A DNA stretch of 64,000 bases from positions 34,835 to 98,834 of the forward strand of contig JADKBS010000036.1 in the NCBI GenBank assembly GCA_016714985.1, in the 5' to 3' direction. A model generated the notes under the pieces. The model saw nothing but the letters and a program-made list of their open reading frames with translations. It did not search any database and was not told the origin of the DNA. The first letter of the stretch is position 1, and the number at the start of each line of letters is the position of its first letter. The position numbers and the translations under genes were made by a program. Below are positions 10,745 through 21,029 of this stretch, piece by piece. The DNA comes from Saprospiraceae bacterium. Lineage in GTDB: Bacteria; Bacteroidota; Bacteroidia; Chitinophagales; Saprospiraceae.

Positions 10745-13700
10745 TCATTTACTCCTCCCCCTCAGCTTGAAGGTGTACAAACGCTTAGCTGGGTCGTCGG
10801 CATCCGATACGATGGTCACGGTAGCCTCCGTATAGCGGGCGTTTCCTGTCGCTAAGTGGGTAATGGTGATGGTCCTTGATTCACCGGGCCACACCCACAA
10901 TCTTCCGTCATAGATGTCGAAAAGTTTCTTCGTCATACCTGAGTACAAGGTGGTCTCCGAGTCAAACCTGATTTCAGAGATTTTCAAAACCCGGCCACCC
11001 GTATTCTTGATGACAAAGTCTTTGGAGACATAGCCGCCGCCCGCCGCCCAATCAGTGTTATTTCCAGTTGAATAAGTAGTGCTCCCATTTGGAATGGGAA
11101 TGCCGTTGCCCTCCACTTCAATGTTGTTGGACAATGCTTTCAACCGAACCTTGAACTCGTAGTTGGCCGCATCGCCTGCCGCATTGCTGGTCAGCCTGAC
11201 CATTGCCTCGTAGGTTTTGCCAAGCTCTGTGGCCTTGAACTTGATGTTCAGTATTTTGGTGGTATTCGCCTCGATGCTGAACGGCAATGTAGGGGCGATG
11301 AAAATGCTCCCATCTTCCCCGATGAACTCCACCTTGGAAATGGTGGTACGCTGGTTGCTCATGTTTTCAAGGGTGAGCTGGAGGGAATCCAACTTGTTGT
11401 ATGGCCTTGGGCCTTGTTCAAGGACAACACTCGGTTTATTTTCAACGAGGCTGCTCGGTTGCCAACTTTCCTGATTCGCATTCCAGGCTGAGGCATAAAC
11501 CTTCAAGGACGCATCGGGAATCTTCAACCTCATTCCCCTCACTTTGAAAGTGTACTCCCGTTTACTGGGCAACGTGGCGTCCGTGCTCACCTTTACGGCA
11601 GCCTCTGTGAACTTGGTATCGCCTGTTCGCCAGTGGGTGATTTCGAAATATTGGAAAGCTCCCGGCTGAATGGTAAAAGTCTGCGGGGTGGTAGTTGGCA
11701 AATAGAACAGGGGCGACCCGTTCATTGACTCCCCATTTATGTTGATGCCCGTGATGTTAAGTGGTTTCGCTCCCGTGTTCTTTATCTTGTATCTATTGGA
11801 ATACGAGCCAGCATCAAAACTAGATGCACTGAATTCCGTACCGTTTCGGCTGCTAAAAGTGCCGGAACTGTCCACAATTATATCATCGTAGTTCGGCTCG
11901 GTAATGACGATATCACTGCCCTTGCCCGTTACCCTGACATTAAACTCATAATTGCCTGCATTGCTCAGGATGCGGGCTACAGCTTCGCAGGTTACGTTGT
12001 GCAAGGTCGGTTTGGCGGTGACAGTAAGGGTTGCCGTGCCGTTGGTCGGCAGTTGAATGGGCACTGCACTGCTGGTAAACACGCTGGCATTCGGCCCAAC
12101 AAACTCCACTTTTGAAATAGTAATGGCCGTGCTGCCCGTATTGTTAAGCTGGAACTGAACATCCGTAGCTGTGCCTACCTGTTTCACGCCGATTTCGGTC
12201 AGGTTGGTGGACAGCGGCTCTGCATTGGGGTCGTTCGGGACGAGCAGGCTGTTGCCCTTCACGACCAGGCCCGTGGGCGGAGCGGTGGCTGTCGCCAAAG
12301 CACCTGCCCTGCCCTTTACCTTAAAAGTGTACTCCCGTTTGGTTGGGTCGGTGGCATTGGTTTTCACCTTGATGGTAGCCTCCGTATCGCGTACGTCCCC
12401 TGTACGCTGGTGCTTTATGATTAAATACCTATAACTCCCGCTTGAAGTGATGGTAATCGGCATTGGGTCAGCGCAACTAAACAAAGGCTGCCCATCCACC
12501 ACTTCTGAGAGCACGGAGATTTCAGTGATATTGATAGGAAGTATGCCCGTGTTCTTTATCTGATAATACTTGCTGATTGTAGCGTCAGGAGAACTCAGGC
12601 TGGTGGGTTCAAAATAAGTACCCGAATTGCTTTCAAACACAACTGAGCCATCCTCAATAGTGTAAGAACCAACGCTGTTTTTGATGGCCAAATCCGCAAT
12701 ATCAGGGCCTTGCCCATAGGACGGCAGCGTACATTTAAAATTGACCTTATATGCAGGCTCATCGGGGTCGTTGCTGGCAATCGTCAAGGTCACAAAGCGG
12801 TCGCCCGCACTGCCCACCGGCTTGAACCAAAGGTGAAACCAAGTCTTGCCATTTGGCCCATCAATCGTGCTTGCTGCCGGGTCAGTTACCTCAAACTGGG
12901 AGGCGTCAGGCCCGCTCAAGGCTATTTTCGGGGCCCCTGTCAGGTTGAGCGGTCCATTGCCTTTGTTGGCAATGTCAAAGCCTATCCTGGGGGAATTTGA
13001 GTGCAATGTCCCCAAGTCGGTAATGTTAGCGGCACTGCTCGCAATTATAGCGTTCGCATTCCCTATCAATTTTAGGTCAGGTGCAGTAACAGTGCCCTTC
13101 AGATTGAGCACGTAGGGGTTTTCGTCGCTGTCGTTGTTGGCGATGGTCAGCTTTGCAGTGCGTTCGCCGATTGAGCTGGGGGTGAACCTCACGGTAAAAT
13201 TCTTGCTGTACGTAGTGCCCGTAGCGATTGGGCTTACTGGCTGCGCAACGATGCTGAAATCCGCTGCATTCGTGCCGCTGACCTCAATTTTCGGCGTACC
13301 CGTCAGGTTGAGCGCCAACCCGCCTGTGTTGGCGATGGTAAACACAATGTCTTTTGTCGAGCCAACCGCCACGGTGCCAAAATCGGTCAAAGCATTCGCA
13401 ACAGTGCCGCTGGCAATCTCCGTTGTGCCTTTCCTTACAGCGATGTCCGGCGTGGCAACGCCCGTACCTGCCAAATTAAGCACAAAACTGGCCAAGTCAG
13501 GGTCGTTGGTAGGTATCGTCAACTTGGCACTTCTGGCACCGGCCGCTTTTGGCTTATAGGTTATCTTGAAATAGACGCCAGAGCCGCCCGCTGAAATTGG
13601 GAATGGAACCTGCTCAAAGGTGAAGTCAGCGGCATTGGTGCCTGACATTGCCAGTGCCCCATTCAATTGGAGGTCTGTTCCCCCGCCATTTCTAATTACA

Positions 13701-16700
13701 AAAGTGCGCTCGATGGTGCTGCCCACTTTCACGCTGCCAAAGTTCAGCCCGTTGGTGGCGGTGGCAGCAGTATTGGATGCAATGGGCACCTCGGCGGGTG
13801 AAGTGAACTGATTGCCATAAGCCACCTGGATGTCCGCCGCCTTCTTAAAATTAAGGTAGTCAATGCTGTTGTCCGTGCCAGCCGTCGCCGTCAGGCGGAG
13901 GAGGTGCCTGCCCTGCGTCAGAGTTAAGCTGCCGATGGCTGTTTCAATATAGCCAGCAGGGTTCAGGGTGATTTCGTTCAGTACGTTTGCCCCATCGGCG
14001 CTTAGGCTCAGCTTGCCGCTGCCTTTGGCCTTTAAGTTCACTTCGTAACTTCCGGCATTCGGTACGTCCACCGTGTACTCGGCCCATTCGCCTTGGACGA
14101 GCAGCGCCGACAGGCTGCCGTCGGAAGCCGAGGCCGTGATTTCCACGCCCTCGCCGCTGATGGCGGTGCGGAACTGCCCGCCATTGTTGGCCTCCTCGGT
14201 GTCATGGTAGGAGATGCCCTCGCCGCCTACGTCATATCGTTCAGCCTCCACCGTGCCCGGCACATAGGCGGCAATATTGCCGTAAGGAGGGTTGTACGTC
14301 GTGCCTTTCACTGTGAAATTGTATGCGCCAGCGAGGGGGTCGTTGTGCGTAACTACTACCTTGGCACTGCGCTCCCCTTTTGCCGAAGGCTGGAAGCGCA
14401 GCTTGAACGAAGCCGTGCCACCCGGTGCGACCTTGCCCGTGGTCGGCGAATCCAGCAGCTTGAAATCGCTGACATGGTTGCCTTGCAAACTGAGGGTGTA
14501 GTCCAGTACGGCTTCCCCCCTGTTTTTTACCAAAAATGTCTTTGTGATAAAATCGCTGCTTACATTGGCCGACAGGCCGAAGTCCCTGACAGTGGTACTT
14601 GCCGTACCGGGCTGCACGTCCGTTCCGTCTTGCTCCTGCAAGGTTATTTCCGCCGATGGCATGCCCCATTTTATGTTGAAAACATACAGCCCCGCTGTGG
14701 TTTCCAGCCGCACGGTTGCCCGTTTGATGCGGGTTGTGGTCTTAGGCGTCATGGCCACGGTCAGGGTGGTCGCCCCGCCCGCAGCGATGCTGTCTTGGCC
14801 AAAATTTGCCGTAAACTCGGTGGCTTGTAACCCTTCCAGTTTTGCGCTCAGGATGCGCATGGCACCCGTGCCTACGTTTTCGAGGCGGAACTCCCGGCTT
14901 GAGCTGTTCTCAAAATCGGTGAAATTGCTCACCTTGACCAGTGCGTTCCAATCGTTGGCGACTACCTCCTTGGCTGCGCCGCCCTTCACCACAATCAGTG
15001 GCGACACCGGTTTCGCCTTCAGCCTGAACTGGTATTTGATGCCGTTCCGGGCATCGGTTTCCACGGTGTACAGCGCAGTATGCTCCTCGTTTTCTGGTGC
15101 CTCGAACCATACCCAGAAGGTCCAGCTCTGCCCCGGCGACAGCACTTGCCGAGTGAAATTGCCCACCGTTTGCTCCGTCGTCGCAAAGCGGAAGCGCCCG
15201 TTGTTGGAATATGGCGAGCCGTCAATGGTCAGGTTGGCGTTGCCCGTGTTTTTGAGGGTAAACGCTTGCTTGCGGGTTTGCCCGGCCAGCACGTTGCCGA
15301 AGTCGGTGCCGTTGGTAGCCTGCGGGCTGGCGTTGAAATCGTCGGCGATGGCAGTGCCGCCTTTGCCCGTGACTTGGGCAATGGGCATCATCGCCGTCGC
15401 CGTCGTGCAGAACTCGTAGCGTTGCTGGTTGCCCTCGCAGTTGGTAGTAAGGGTCACGACGGCTGTTTTCTCCGCAATGTCCGCCAGTTTGTTTGGGTCA
15501 AAATAGACGCTGAAAATCTTGGTATCACCCAGCAAAATGGGCGAAAAACTGCTGCTGTCCACCGAAAACGCCGCAGCGTCCGCCCCGCTGATTTCGATTT
15601 TTGAAACCTCCAACTTGCCGCTGCCCGTATTGCTTACCTTAACGAGCTGCTCGGCCAGCACATACACTTCGCCAAAGGCGAGGCTGAAACTGGAAGTGGC
15701 GGGCGTGGCTTGGTCGGCAATTTCGAGGTTCGTCTCTGTTTTCACGGCGATGCCCGGTGTGGGGCAGTTGCCTTTCAGCACAAAGCGGTAGAGGCTGCTG
15801 CTGCTGCTGTTGCTCGGGATTTCCACGCTCACGTCCCTGTGCTGCCCTCTGGCCGTTGGCTGGTAGGCAATGGTAAACGGGGCCGAGCCGCCTGGGTTCA
15901 CTGTTGCCGAAGGCTGACTGACCACCTTGAAATGCCCGGCGTGGCTGCCTTTCAGCACGACCTTCGTTGCGCCAGCATTTGTCAGGTTGAACGGGGCGGT
16001 GCTGTTGTTTTCGATAAAAAATGTGTGCAGCTCCGCGTCACCGAGGCTCACGCTGCCGAAGTCGGTGCCATCGGTGGTTTGGGCGGTGTTGGCTGGGCTG
16101 GTGATGCCCGTAGCTGGGATGCCACCCTTCACGGCCATGTTCGTGCTGTTGACGGGGACGCCGAGTACGGTAAAGTTGAACAGCGGTGTGTTAGGGTCGC
16201 TGCTTGCGATGGACACGATGGCGCTGCGGGGCGTACTCGCATTGCTCGGCGCTGAAAAACGGATTTCAAACCTGGTACTGCCACCTGCTGCCACATTGGT
16301 TTCGGGCTGCCGGGCAATGGAGAAGTCGCCCATGTTCTCGCCCCCGCTGATGCTCACCGCATTGTCCGGCAAGCCAAGGCTGCCTGTACCGAGGTTGACG
16401 ATATCGAACGCAAAATTTTGAGAATAGCCCTTCATCACCGTACCGAGGAAACTGCCGTTCTGGGCCTCTGGGTTGTTGCTTCCGTTGTAAATATTTGCAC
16501 CAGTACCACCCTTCACGGTCAGGAGCGGAAGACCCGCCAATGCGTCGCAGGTGGCGCTGCCTGTGAGTGCGCCGCCACCCGTCCAGTTGGAGGTCGTGCC
16601 GTCGAGGGCAAAGCCCAACAACTCGGCGTTGACACCGCCCACCATGTCCCGCATAAACCTGACGTTGGGGTTGGCCACGTCCGCCTTGCCCTGGTTGAAC

Positions 16701-18244
16701 TTGTAGTAGGCCGCCAGGTCTGGCTCGTCGCCGGTCAGCCCACAATAGCGGCGGGCTTTCAGTTCATCTTGCGACAGCGCCCGGTTCCAGAAGCGAAGCT
16801 CATCGAGCGAGCCTGCCATGAAATCTGCAGCACCTTGGTAGGAGCCAAGGAGGATGTCATTGCCGAAACTCGGCGGCACCTCGTCTGGCGTGTCCTTGGA
16901 GTCTATCAACTGGCCGTCGAGGTAGGATTTGAAGCCCTTCGCCGTGTTCCGTTGCCAAGTAAAGGCGATATGGTGCCATGCCCCGTTGTTGATCGTGGCC
17001 GGGTCGCCCACTGAAACGCCGTCCACATTATGGCTGCTGGTCACGACATGCTTGTTGCCGCCCAAACCCGTGATGATGAGGTTGTTGCCATCCTGCATCC
17101 GCACTGCCGACTGGTGCTTCGTGCCTTTGAACCAATATTCGACCGTAAGGGCATTTCTGCCGTTGGCAAACGGGAGGCTGCTCCCCCCCGGTATTTTCAC
17201 GTAGTCGTTCACGCCATCGAAGTTCAGCGTGGCAGCGGTGGCCGAGGCCGATTCCGAAGCGTTCCCCTGCACAACCAAGTCCGATGCGCCTGTATTGGGT
17301 TCGGTGCTGGCGGGTGCAGGCTCGCCGTTGTTTGCCACCGTATTTGTGGTGGGCAGGTTTGTCAAGCAAGTGGCAAGCAACGTGACCTTGAACTCCGGCT
17401 CGTCCACATCATTGCTGTAGAAGGTGAGGACGGTGTAATCCTGCCCAACTGGAAAGTTCGTCAGGAACTTAATGGTGATTTGCTTGCTGTCGCCTCCGGC
17501 AATGCTGTCCGGGTAGGCAAGCCCGATGATGGTGAAATTGGGTCTAGAACTACTGAATGAATTGATTTTCAGTGTTTTATCGCCTGTGTTTTGGATGGTA
17601 AACTCCTTTTGGATAGCCACGCCCGGCGTAGTGCTGCCAAGGTGTTGGATGCCCGTGCTGGGGTAGTTTGGCAAGCCGAGGTCTCCCTCGGGTACCGGTA
17701 CACCGTTGGAAGCCACCACTTCGATTTCCTGCCCCATTGTCTTGCCCGTAACGGCCAACTGATAGGGGTTTTCGTCGCAGTCGCCCGTGCGGAGGTTGAT
17801 GACGGCATTGCGCAAGCCACCTGCCGATGCAGCGGGCCGGAAGCTGACCCGGAACGCCTTGCCCTCGCCGGGCTGGATGCTGGTGGGCAAATCATAGACG
17901 TTGAAGTCGTTACGTCCTTCGCCCGTGATTTCAAAGCTGGGCGTCATAGCGGCGTTACCATAGTTGTAGAGGGCAAACTCCCGCACTGCCGCCGTGTCGT
18001 TGGCGGGCACTTCCCCGAAGTAGCGGGCTTCGCCGCTGATGGGCGGGGCGTTATTGCTCACCAAGGCTTGGCTGCCCGCCTTCAGTTCGGCCTCCACCCG
18101 GCGGTGGTTGGCGGTGATGTTGAAGGTGAATGATTGGTTGGCGTCCACCGAGGAGTTGCTTTGGATGGTCACCTGCGCCCGGCGCTCGCCAAGGTTGACG
18201 GTGCTGGCGTTGAAGCGGATTTGGAACTGCCCGCCATTGCCCAT
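10745..18244 (-). CDS. Giant surface protein, segment 6 (C-terminal 2,499 codons; choice-of-anchor D array with LamG and CBM6-like domains)
   Basis: This is the longest single open frame of the window and the C-terminal part of the gene starting at 28401. About 17 choice-of-anchor D/ASH Ig-like domains can be counted by their opening strands (TDFGSVSLGD, TDFGNVLAGQ, TDFGTVAVGS and variants) and closing FTIxNTG. Inserted in the series are a LamG domain (about 17230-16560, FDGVNDYVKI ... AYYKFNQG) and a CBM6-like carbohydrate-binding domain (about 14270-13850, TVEAERYDVGGEGISYHD). The final domain ends RLYTFKLRGRSK; no T9SS sorting domain is present. In this frame the sequence joins the preceding segment around 18270, where adding one C restores KFPDQDHFYNN. 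Homologous domains are typical of secreted Bacteroidota adhesins. Confidence 0.85.
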   Translation of the reverse strand: MGNGGQFQIRFNASTVNLGERRAQVTIQSNSSVDANQSFTFNITANHRRVEAELKAGSQALVSNNAPPISGEARYFGEVPANDTAAVREFALYNYGNAAMTPSFEITGEGRNDFNVYDLPTSIQPGEGKAFRVSFRPAASAGGLRNAVINLRTGDCDENPYQLAVTGKTMGQEIEVVASNGVPVPEGDLGLPNYPSTGIQHLGSTTPGVAIQKEFTIQNTGDKTLKINSFSSSRPNFTIIGLAYPDSIAGGDSKQITIKFLTNFPVGQDYTVLTFYSNDVDEPEFKVTLLATCLTNLPTTNTVANNGEPAPASTEPNTGASDLVVQGNASESASATAATLNFDGVNDYVKIPGGSSLPFANGRNALTVEYWFKGTKHQSAVRMQDGNNLIITGLGGNKHVVTSSHNVDGVSVGDPATINNGAWHHIAFTWQRNTAKGFKSYLDGQLIDSKDTPDEVPPSFGNDILLGSYQGAADFMAGSLDELRFWNRALSQDELKARRYCGLTGDEPDLAAYYKFNQGKADVANPNVRFMRDMVGGVNAELLGFALDGTTSNWTGGGALTGSATCDALAGLPLLTVKGGTGANIYNGSNNPEAQNGSFLGTVMKGYSQNFAFDIVNLGTGSLGLPDNAVSISGGENMGDFSIARQPETNVAAGGSTRFEIRFSAPSNASTPRSAIVSIASSDPNTPLFNFTVLGVPVNSTNMAVKGGIPATGITSPANTAQTTDGTDFGSVSLGDAELHTFFIENNSTAPFNLTNAGATKVVLKGSHAGHFKVVSQPSATVNPGGSAPFTIAYQPTARGQHRDVSVEIPSNSSSSSLYRFVLKGNCPTPGIAVKTETNLEIADQATPATSSFSLAFGEVYVLAEQLVKVSNTGSGKLEVSKIEISGADAAAFSVDSSSFSPILLGDTKIFSVYFDPNKLADIAEKTAVVTLTTNCEGNQQRYEFCTTATAMMPIAQVTGKGGTAIADDFNASPQATNGTDFGNVLAGQTRKQAFTLKNTGNANLTIDGSPYSNNGRFRFATTEQTVGNFTRQVLSPGQSWTFWVWFEAPENEEHTALYTVETDARNGIKYQFRLKAKPVSPLIVVKGGAAKEVVANDWNALVKVSNFTDFENSSSREFRLENVGTGAMRILSAKLEGLQATEFTANFGQDSIAAGGATTLTVAMTPKTTTRIKRATVRLETTAGLYVFNIKWGMPSAEITLQEQDGTDVQPGTASTTVRDFGLSANVSSDFITKTFLVKNRGEAVLDYTLSLQGNHVSDFKLLDSPTTGKVAPGGTASFKLRFQPSAKGERSAKVVVTHNDPLAGAYNFTVKGTTYNPPYGNIAAYVPGTVEAERYDVGGEGISYHDTEEANNGGQFRTAISGEGVEITASASDGSLSALLVQGEWAEYTVDVPNAGSYEVNLKAKGSGKLSLSADGANVLNEITLNPAGYIETAIGSLTLTQGRHLLRLTATAGTDNSIDYLNFKKAADIQVAYGNQFTSPAEVPIASNTAATATNGLNFGSVKVGSTIERTFVIRNGGGTDLQLNGALAMSGTNAADFTFEQVPFPISAGGSGVYFKITYKPKAAGARSAKLTIPTNDPDLASFVLNLAGTGVATPDIAVRKGTTEIASGTVANALTDFGTVAVGSTKDIVFTIANTGGLALNLTGTPKIEVSGTNAADFSIVAQPVSPIATGTTYSKNFTVRFTPSSIGERTAKLTIANNDSDENPYVLNLKGTVTAPDLKLIGNANAIIASSAANITDLGTLHSNSPRIGFDIANKGNGPLNLTGAPKIALSGPDASQFEVTDPAASTIDGPNGKTWFHLWFKPVGSAGDRFVTLTIASNDPDEPAYKVNFKCTLPSYGQGPDIADLAIKNSVGSYTIEDGSVVFESNSGTYFEPTSLSSPDATISKYYQIKNTGILPINITEISVLSEVVDGQPLFSCADPMPITITSSGSYRYLIIKHQRTGDVRDTEATIKVKTNATDPTKREYTFKVKGRAGALATATAPPTGLVVKGNSLLVPNDPNAEPLSTNLTEIGVKQVGTATDVQFQLNNTGSTAITISKVEFVGPNASVFTSSAVPIQLPTNGTATLTVTAKPTLHNVTCEAVARILSNAGNYEFNVRVTGKGSDIVITEPNYDDIIVDSSGTFSSRNGTEFSASSFDAGSYSNRYKIKNTGAKPLNITGININGESMNGSPLFYLPTTTPQTFTIQPGAFQYFEITHWRTGDTKFTEAAVKVSTDATLPSKREYTFKVRGMRLKIPDASLKVYASAWNANQESWQPSSLVENKPSVVLEQGPRPYNKLDSLQLTLENMSNQRTTISKVEFIGEDGSIFIAPTLPFSIEANTTKILNIKFKATELGKTYEAMVRLTSNAAGDAANYEFKVRLKALSNNIEVEGNGIPIPNGSTTYSTGNNTDWAAGGGYVSKDFVIKNTGGRVLKISEIRFDSETTLYSGMTKKLFDIYDGRLWVWPGESRTITITHLATGNARYTEATVTIVSDADDPAKRLYTFKLRGRSK

Positions 18245-19863
18245 GTTGTTGTAAAAATGGTCTTGGTCGGGAACTTCACCACCTCGAACTCCGAGGCGTG
18301 CTGCCCCGTGATTTTCACGAGCGGTGCGCCCGACAGGGTCAAGTTGACGTTGCCGGGGTTTTTGATGTCCAAATCCTGCACGGTGGTACAGCCCAAATCA
18401 CCGAAGTTGTACGTGCCGCTCAGGGCGATGGCATTGCCGGAGGCATCCAACAGCCGGAAGTCCTGCGAGCATCTGCTGATGGTTATTTTGTCGAGGCTGA
18501 CACCCGTGGTATCGCATTTGATGCTCAACACCTGCTCGCCCTGGCGCAGCCGCACGAAGGCGTAGGTGCTGCCGCTGGCGTTTGGCACGAACACCATTGC
18601 CGTATCGGTCATGGCCAGCCCATCCATCTGGAAGGAGAGCTTGCGGCGAGTGCCCGCCGAGATAACGTTTGCTTCCACGACATAATCGCCAGCATCCACC
18701 ACATTGACCTTGAAGCGCAGCCACTCGCCCTGCGCCATCGCCACCACGGTTTTGCCGTCCATCACTTCCAAGTCGGGTTTTTCGCCCTTGCGGAGGTTTA
18801 CGTCGCCCCATTTTTCCGCATCGTCCAAGTAGCTGAAGCCGTGGCCACCCACTAAGCTGGTGTTCATGCCCATGAAGTCCTCCGCCTCGATGGTGGCGCT
18901 TGCCTCCTTCGATATTTGGGCGATGAAATTGTTGTAGGGCACGGCTATCGGTTTCACGGCGGGGCCGTGGTCGCTTTTGAAGGTATTGGCATCGAAGGCT
19001 TGGCCCACCTTGTCGTCCCAGAAATTGGCACCCAGTTCGAGGGCGGCGGTGAAATTGGCCTCGCCCGCCTTGGAACAGTAAACGACATAGACTTTCAAGG
19101 GGTCGAGGATGCAGATATTGCTGCCGTCCTGGTAGGTTGCGCTGAACTCCTGCACCCCGCTGGGCGTGTGGTCGTAGCGGGTGAGGCTCGTGCCGTCGAG
19201 GTAGGCGATGGCCTTTTTGCTGCCATCCTCCACGACGAGCATTTTGCCGAAATTCCAGTCTCCCTGCACGCCGAGCATCTGCTTGCGGAGGGCATTGTAG
19301 TTGGAGCCGGCGCCCCGGTTGAGGAGGAGGATTTTGTCACGCTGCTGGGGCTGGGCGCTTTCCGTAGGCAGTTTTTCACTATTGGTGATGTAATCCCCGA
19401 TTTTGGCGGCCTTTGCGGTGTTGTCCTTCAAGGTGACGGTCAGTGCGATGGGACTGTCGAAGGTCGTCGAGCCGATATTGTTCCAAGGGGCCTTGAAGCC
19501 GCACCAATCCACCAAGGACTCGCCAAGCCCAGGTGCCCACTTGTCGAACAGGATAATGCGCTCCCCGCTGGCGCTGTAGAGGTCCATCTGGCGGGTTGCC
19601 GCCTCCCAAAAAGCGATGCGCTTGCCGAGGTGCTTGATTTCGATGTTCGCCACCTCGTCGTTTTCGGGCACGACCAGTTCGATTGGGGGCTTGCCCGGCG
19701 TGGTGACGTTGTGGTTGTAGAAAACCTTCCAATCAAATGAAGCGGCGATGGCCGGGTCAGCGGCCACTTGTTGCGTGCTGATTGAGCTTCCCCGTAATTT
19801 AGGTTCATCTCCATGGCCGGTACGGCATCCAAGCTGGCGATGGCCTGCCCCATGTCCCGCCAT
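18169..19863 (-). CDS. Giant surface protein, segment 5 (CBM6-like domain)
   Basis: The authentic part spans about 19790-18270; the first ~25 residues and last ~25 residues of the open frame are out-of-frame readings of the neighbouring segments. It contains a stretch of unknown fold and then a CBM6-like jelly-roll (about 18890-18490: ATIEAEDFMGMN, GHGFSYLDD, VVAMAQGEWLRFKVNV, then LDKITISR), a form that usually binds polysaccharide ends. A choice-of-anchor D domain follows and continues into segment 6. Both ends of this segment are one-base breaks, at about 19785 and about 18270. Confidence 0.75.
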   Translation of the reverse strand: MAGHGAGHRQLGCRTGHGDEPKLRGSSISTQQVAADPAIAASFDWKVFYNHNVTTPGKPPIELVVPENDEVANIEIKHLGKRIAFWEAATRQMDLYSASGERIILFDKWAPGLGESLVDWCGFKAPWNNIGSTTFDSPIALTVTLKDNTAKAAKIGDYITNSEKLPTESAQPQQRDKILLLNRGAGSNYNALRKQMLGVQGDWNFGKMLVVEDGSKKAIAYLDGTSLTRYDHTPSGVQEFSATYQDGSNICILDPLKVYVVYCSKAGEANFTAALELGANFWDDKVGQAFDANTFKSDHGPAVKPIAVPYNNFIAQISKEASATIEAEDFMGMNTSLVGGHGFSYLDDAEKWGDVNLRKGEKPDLEVMDGKTVVAMAQGEWLRFKVNVVDAGDYVVEANVISAGTRRKLSFQMDGLAMTDTAMVFVPNASGSTYAFVRLRQGEQVLSIKCDTTGVSLDKITISRCSQDFRLLDASGNAIALSGTYNFGDLGCTTVQDLDIKNPGNVNLTLSGAPLVKITGQHASEFEVVKFPTKTIFTTTWAMAGSSKSASTPAPSTLASAGRR

Positions 19864-21029
19864 TTGAGGATTTTTGGGAAACGCAGCTTGGCGTTGCCCC
19901 TGAACGCATATTGATACTCCTGGGTCATTCCCTCATATCCATCATAAGTATGGCGAAATGCCCAGTGCGGCGCACCACAGTTTGCCTTTTCATTCAGTGT
20001 AGCTTGGAGATGGGGAAAGGCAATGTCGAAATGCTGCAAATCATGCGGTGACATGACGTTTGTAGCGTTGCAATGAACCCCACGATTGTACGGGTTCGTT
20101 TTCATGTACTCATGCCCTGCATTGTAAACATAAACGGCCTGTACCCGAGTGATGCGGGTAAGCTGCTCCTGAAAAGCCAAGCTGAAATTCTGGCTGGCAT
20201 TAAAAGGATTGGCCGTAGGGCCGCCGACGAAGTTCTGGCCCGACATGCCCGCCGTGCTCAACAGGTTTTTTGATTGTATCTCACCTACTGAAATGGTGTC
20301 TGCGCCATCCCGGTTTATGTAAAACTTGCTCGCCCAGTCTTTCTCTAAGTAAACATTCTTCATGATTTTCCCCAAATACGTCTTGAAATTACCATGCTCC
20401 GTGGGAGTGGCGAACACCTTGGCTGCGTCGCTGCTTTCAAAGACGAGTTGGGCAAAATAGTAGGCTGCAACTTGCCCCATGTAAGTGGAGTTGGTGCCTA
20501 TGCCAAATTTGAAGTTTTGCCAGAAACCATCGAGGTTCTGTTTCATGCGGTAGGCATCGTATTGCACCCGGTGGTTCAGCCGTATCCGCTGGAGGTCGTA
20601 TTTGTCGAAGCCTTCCGTAACAGCAGGGAATAGGAAGTAATTGTCCTGTACACCAGGGAAGCTCGGTATTTCGATTTGGGTGAAATTGGCGTCGTCAGGA
20701 TGCCCCACGTCCCTTCGGAACACATTGGACTGCTGTAGCTTCGCATTCCCCGCTGCTTCCGCCAGCTTCTCGTACAGGCTGTTGTGCTTGCTCACACCAA
20801 ACCAGTAGGAATAGAGCAATTTCAAGCCATCGTCGCCCAAGTTCCCTGTTTTTTTGAGGGCAGAAACGGGCATTTCCAGCGAGTTGCCATCCTCGTCGGA
20901 CATGGCCTTGTCGGTCGTCGTCACCTCCACGTCGGGCAGCAGCGGCACCCGAATCAGTTCCAGTTGGCAGAGCTTGCCCTTCCAGTCAGCACGTGGTAAT
21001 GGTGTCGGCAAGGCCAGAGAAGGCCACAT
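19440..21029 (-). CDS. Giant surface protein, segment 4 (unrecognised region)
   Basis: The authentic part runs from about 20998 (ADWKGKLCQLE) to about 19790 (EMNLNYGE). I recognise no catalytic motif; it is rich in aromatic and charged residues (HNSLYEKLAEAAGNAKLQ, QYAFRGNAKLRFPKIL) and unlike the repeat domains on either side, so it may be a distinct globular domain. The upstream join needs removal of one base near 21000; the downstream join needs one extra base near 19785 to give NYGESSISTQQVAADP. It could have a carbohydrate- or peptide-binding role, but nothing here shows that. Confidence 0.7.
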   Translation of the reverse strand: MWPSLALPTPLPRADWKGKLCQLELIRVPLLPDVEVTTTDKAMSDEDGNSLEMPVSALKKTGNLGDDGLKLLYSYWFGVSKHNSLYEKLAEAAGNAKLQQSNVFRRDVGHPDDANFTQIEIPSFPGVQDNYFLFPAVTEGFDKYDLQRIRLNHRVQYDAYRMKQNLDGFWQNFKFGIGTNSTYMGQVAAYYFAQLVFESSDAAKVFATPTEHGNFKTYLGKIMKNVYLEKDWASKFYINRDGADTISVGEIQSKNLLSTAGMSGQNFVGGPTANPFNASQNFSLAFQEQLTRITRVQAVYVYNAGHEYMKTNPYNRGVHCNATNVMSPHDLQHFDIAFPHLQATLNEKANCGAPHWAFRHTYDGYEGMTQEYQYAFRGNAKLRFPKILKWRDMGQAIASLDAVPAMEMNLNYGEAQSARNKWPLTRPSPLHLIGRFSTTTTSPRRASPQSNWSCPKTTRWRTSKSSTSASASLFGRRQPARWTSTAPAGSALSCSTSGHLGLASPWWIGAASRPLGTISARRPSTVPSH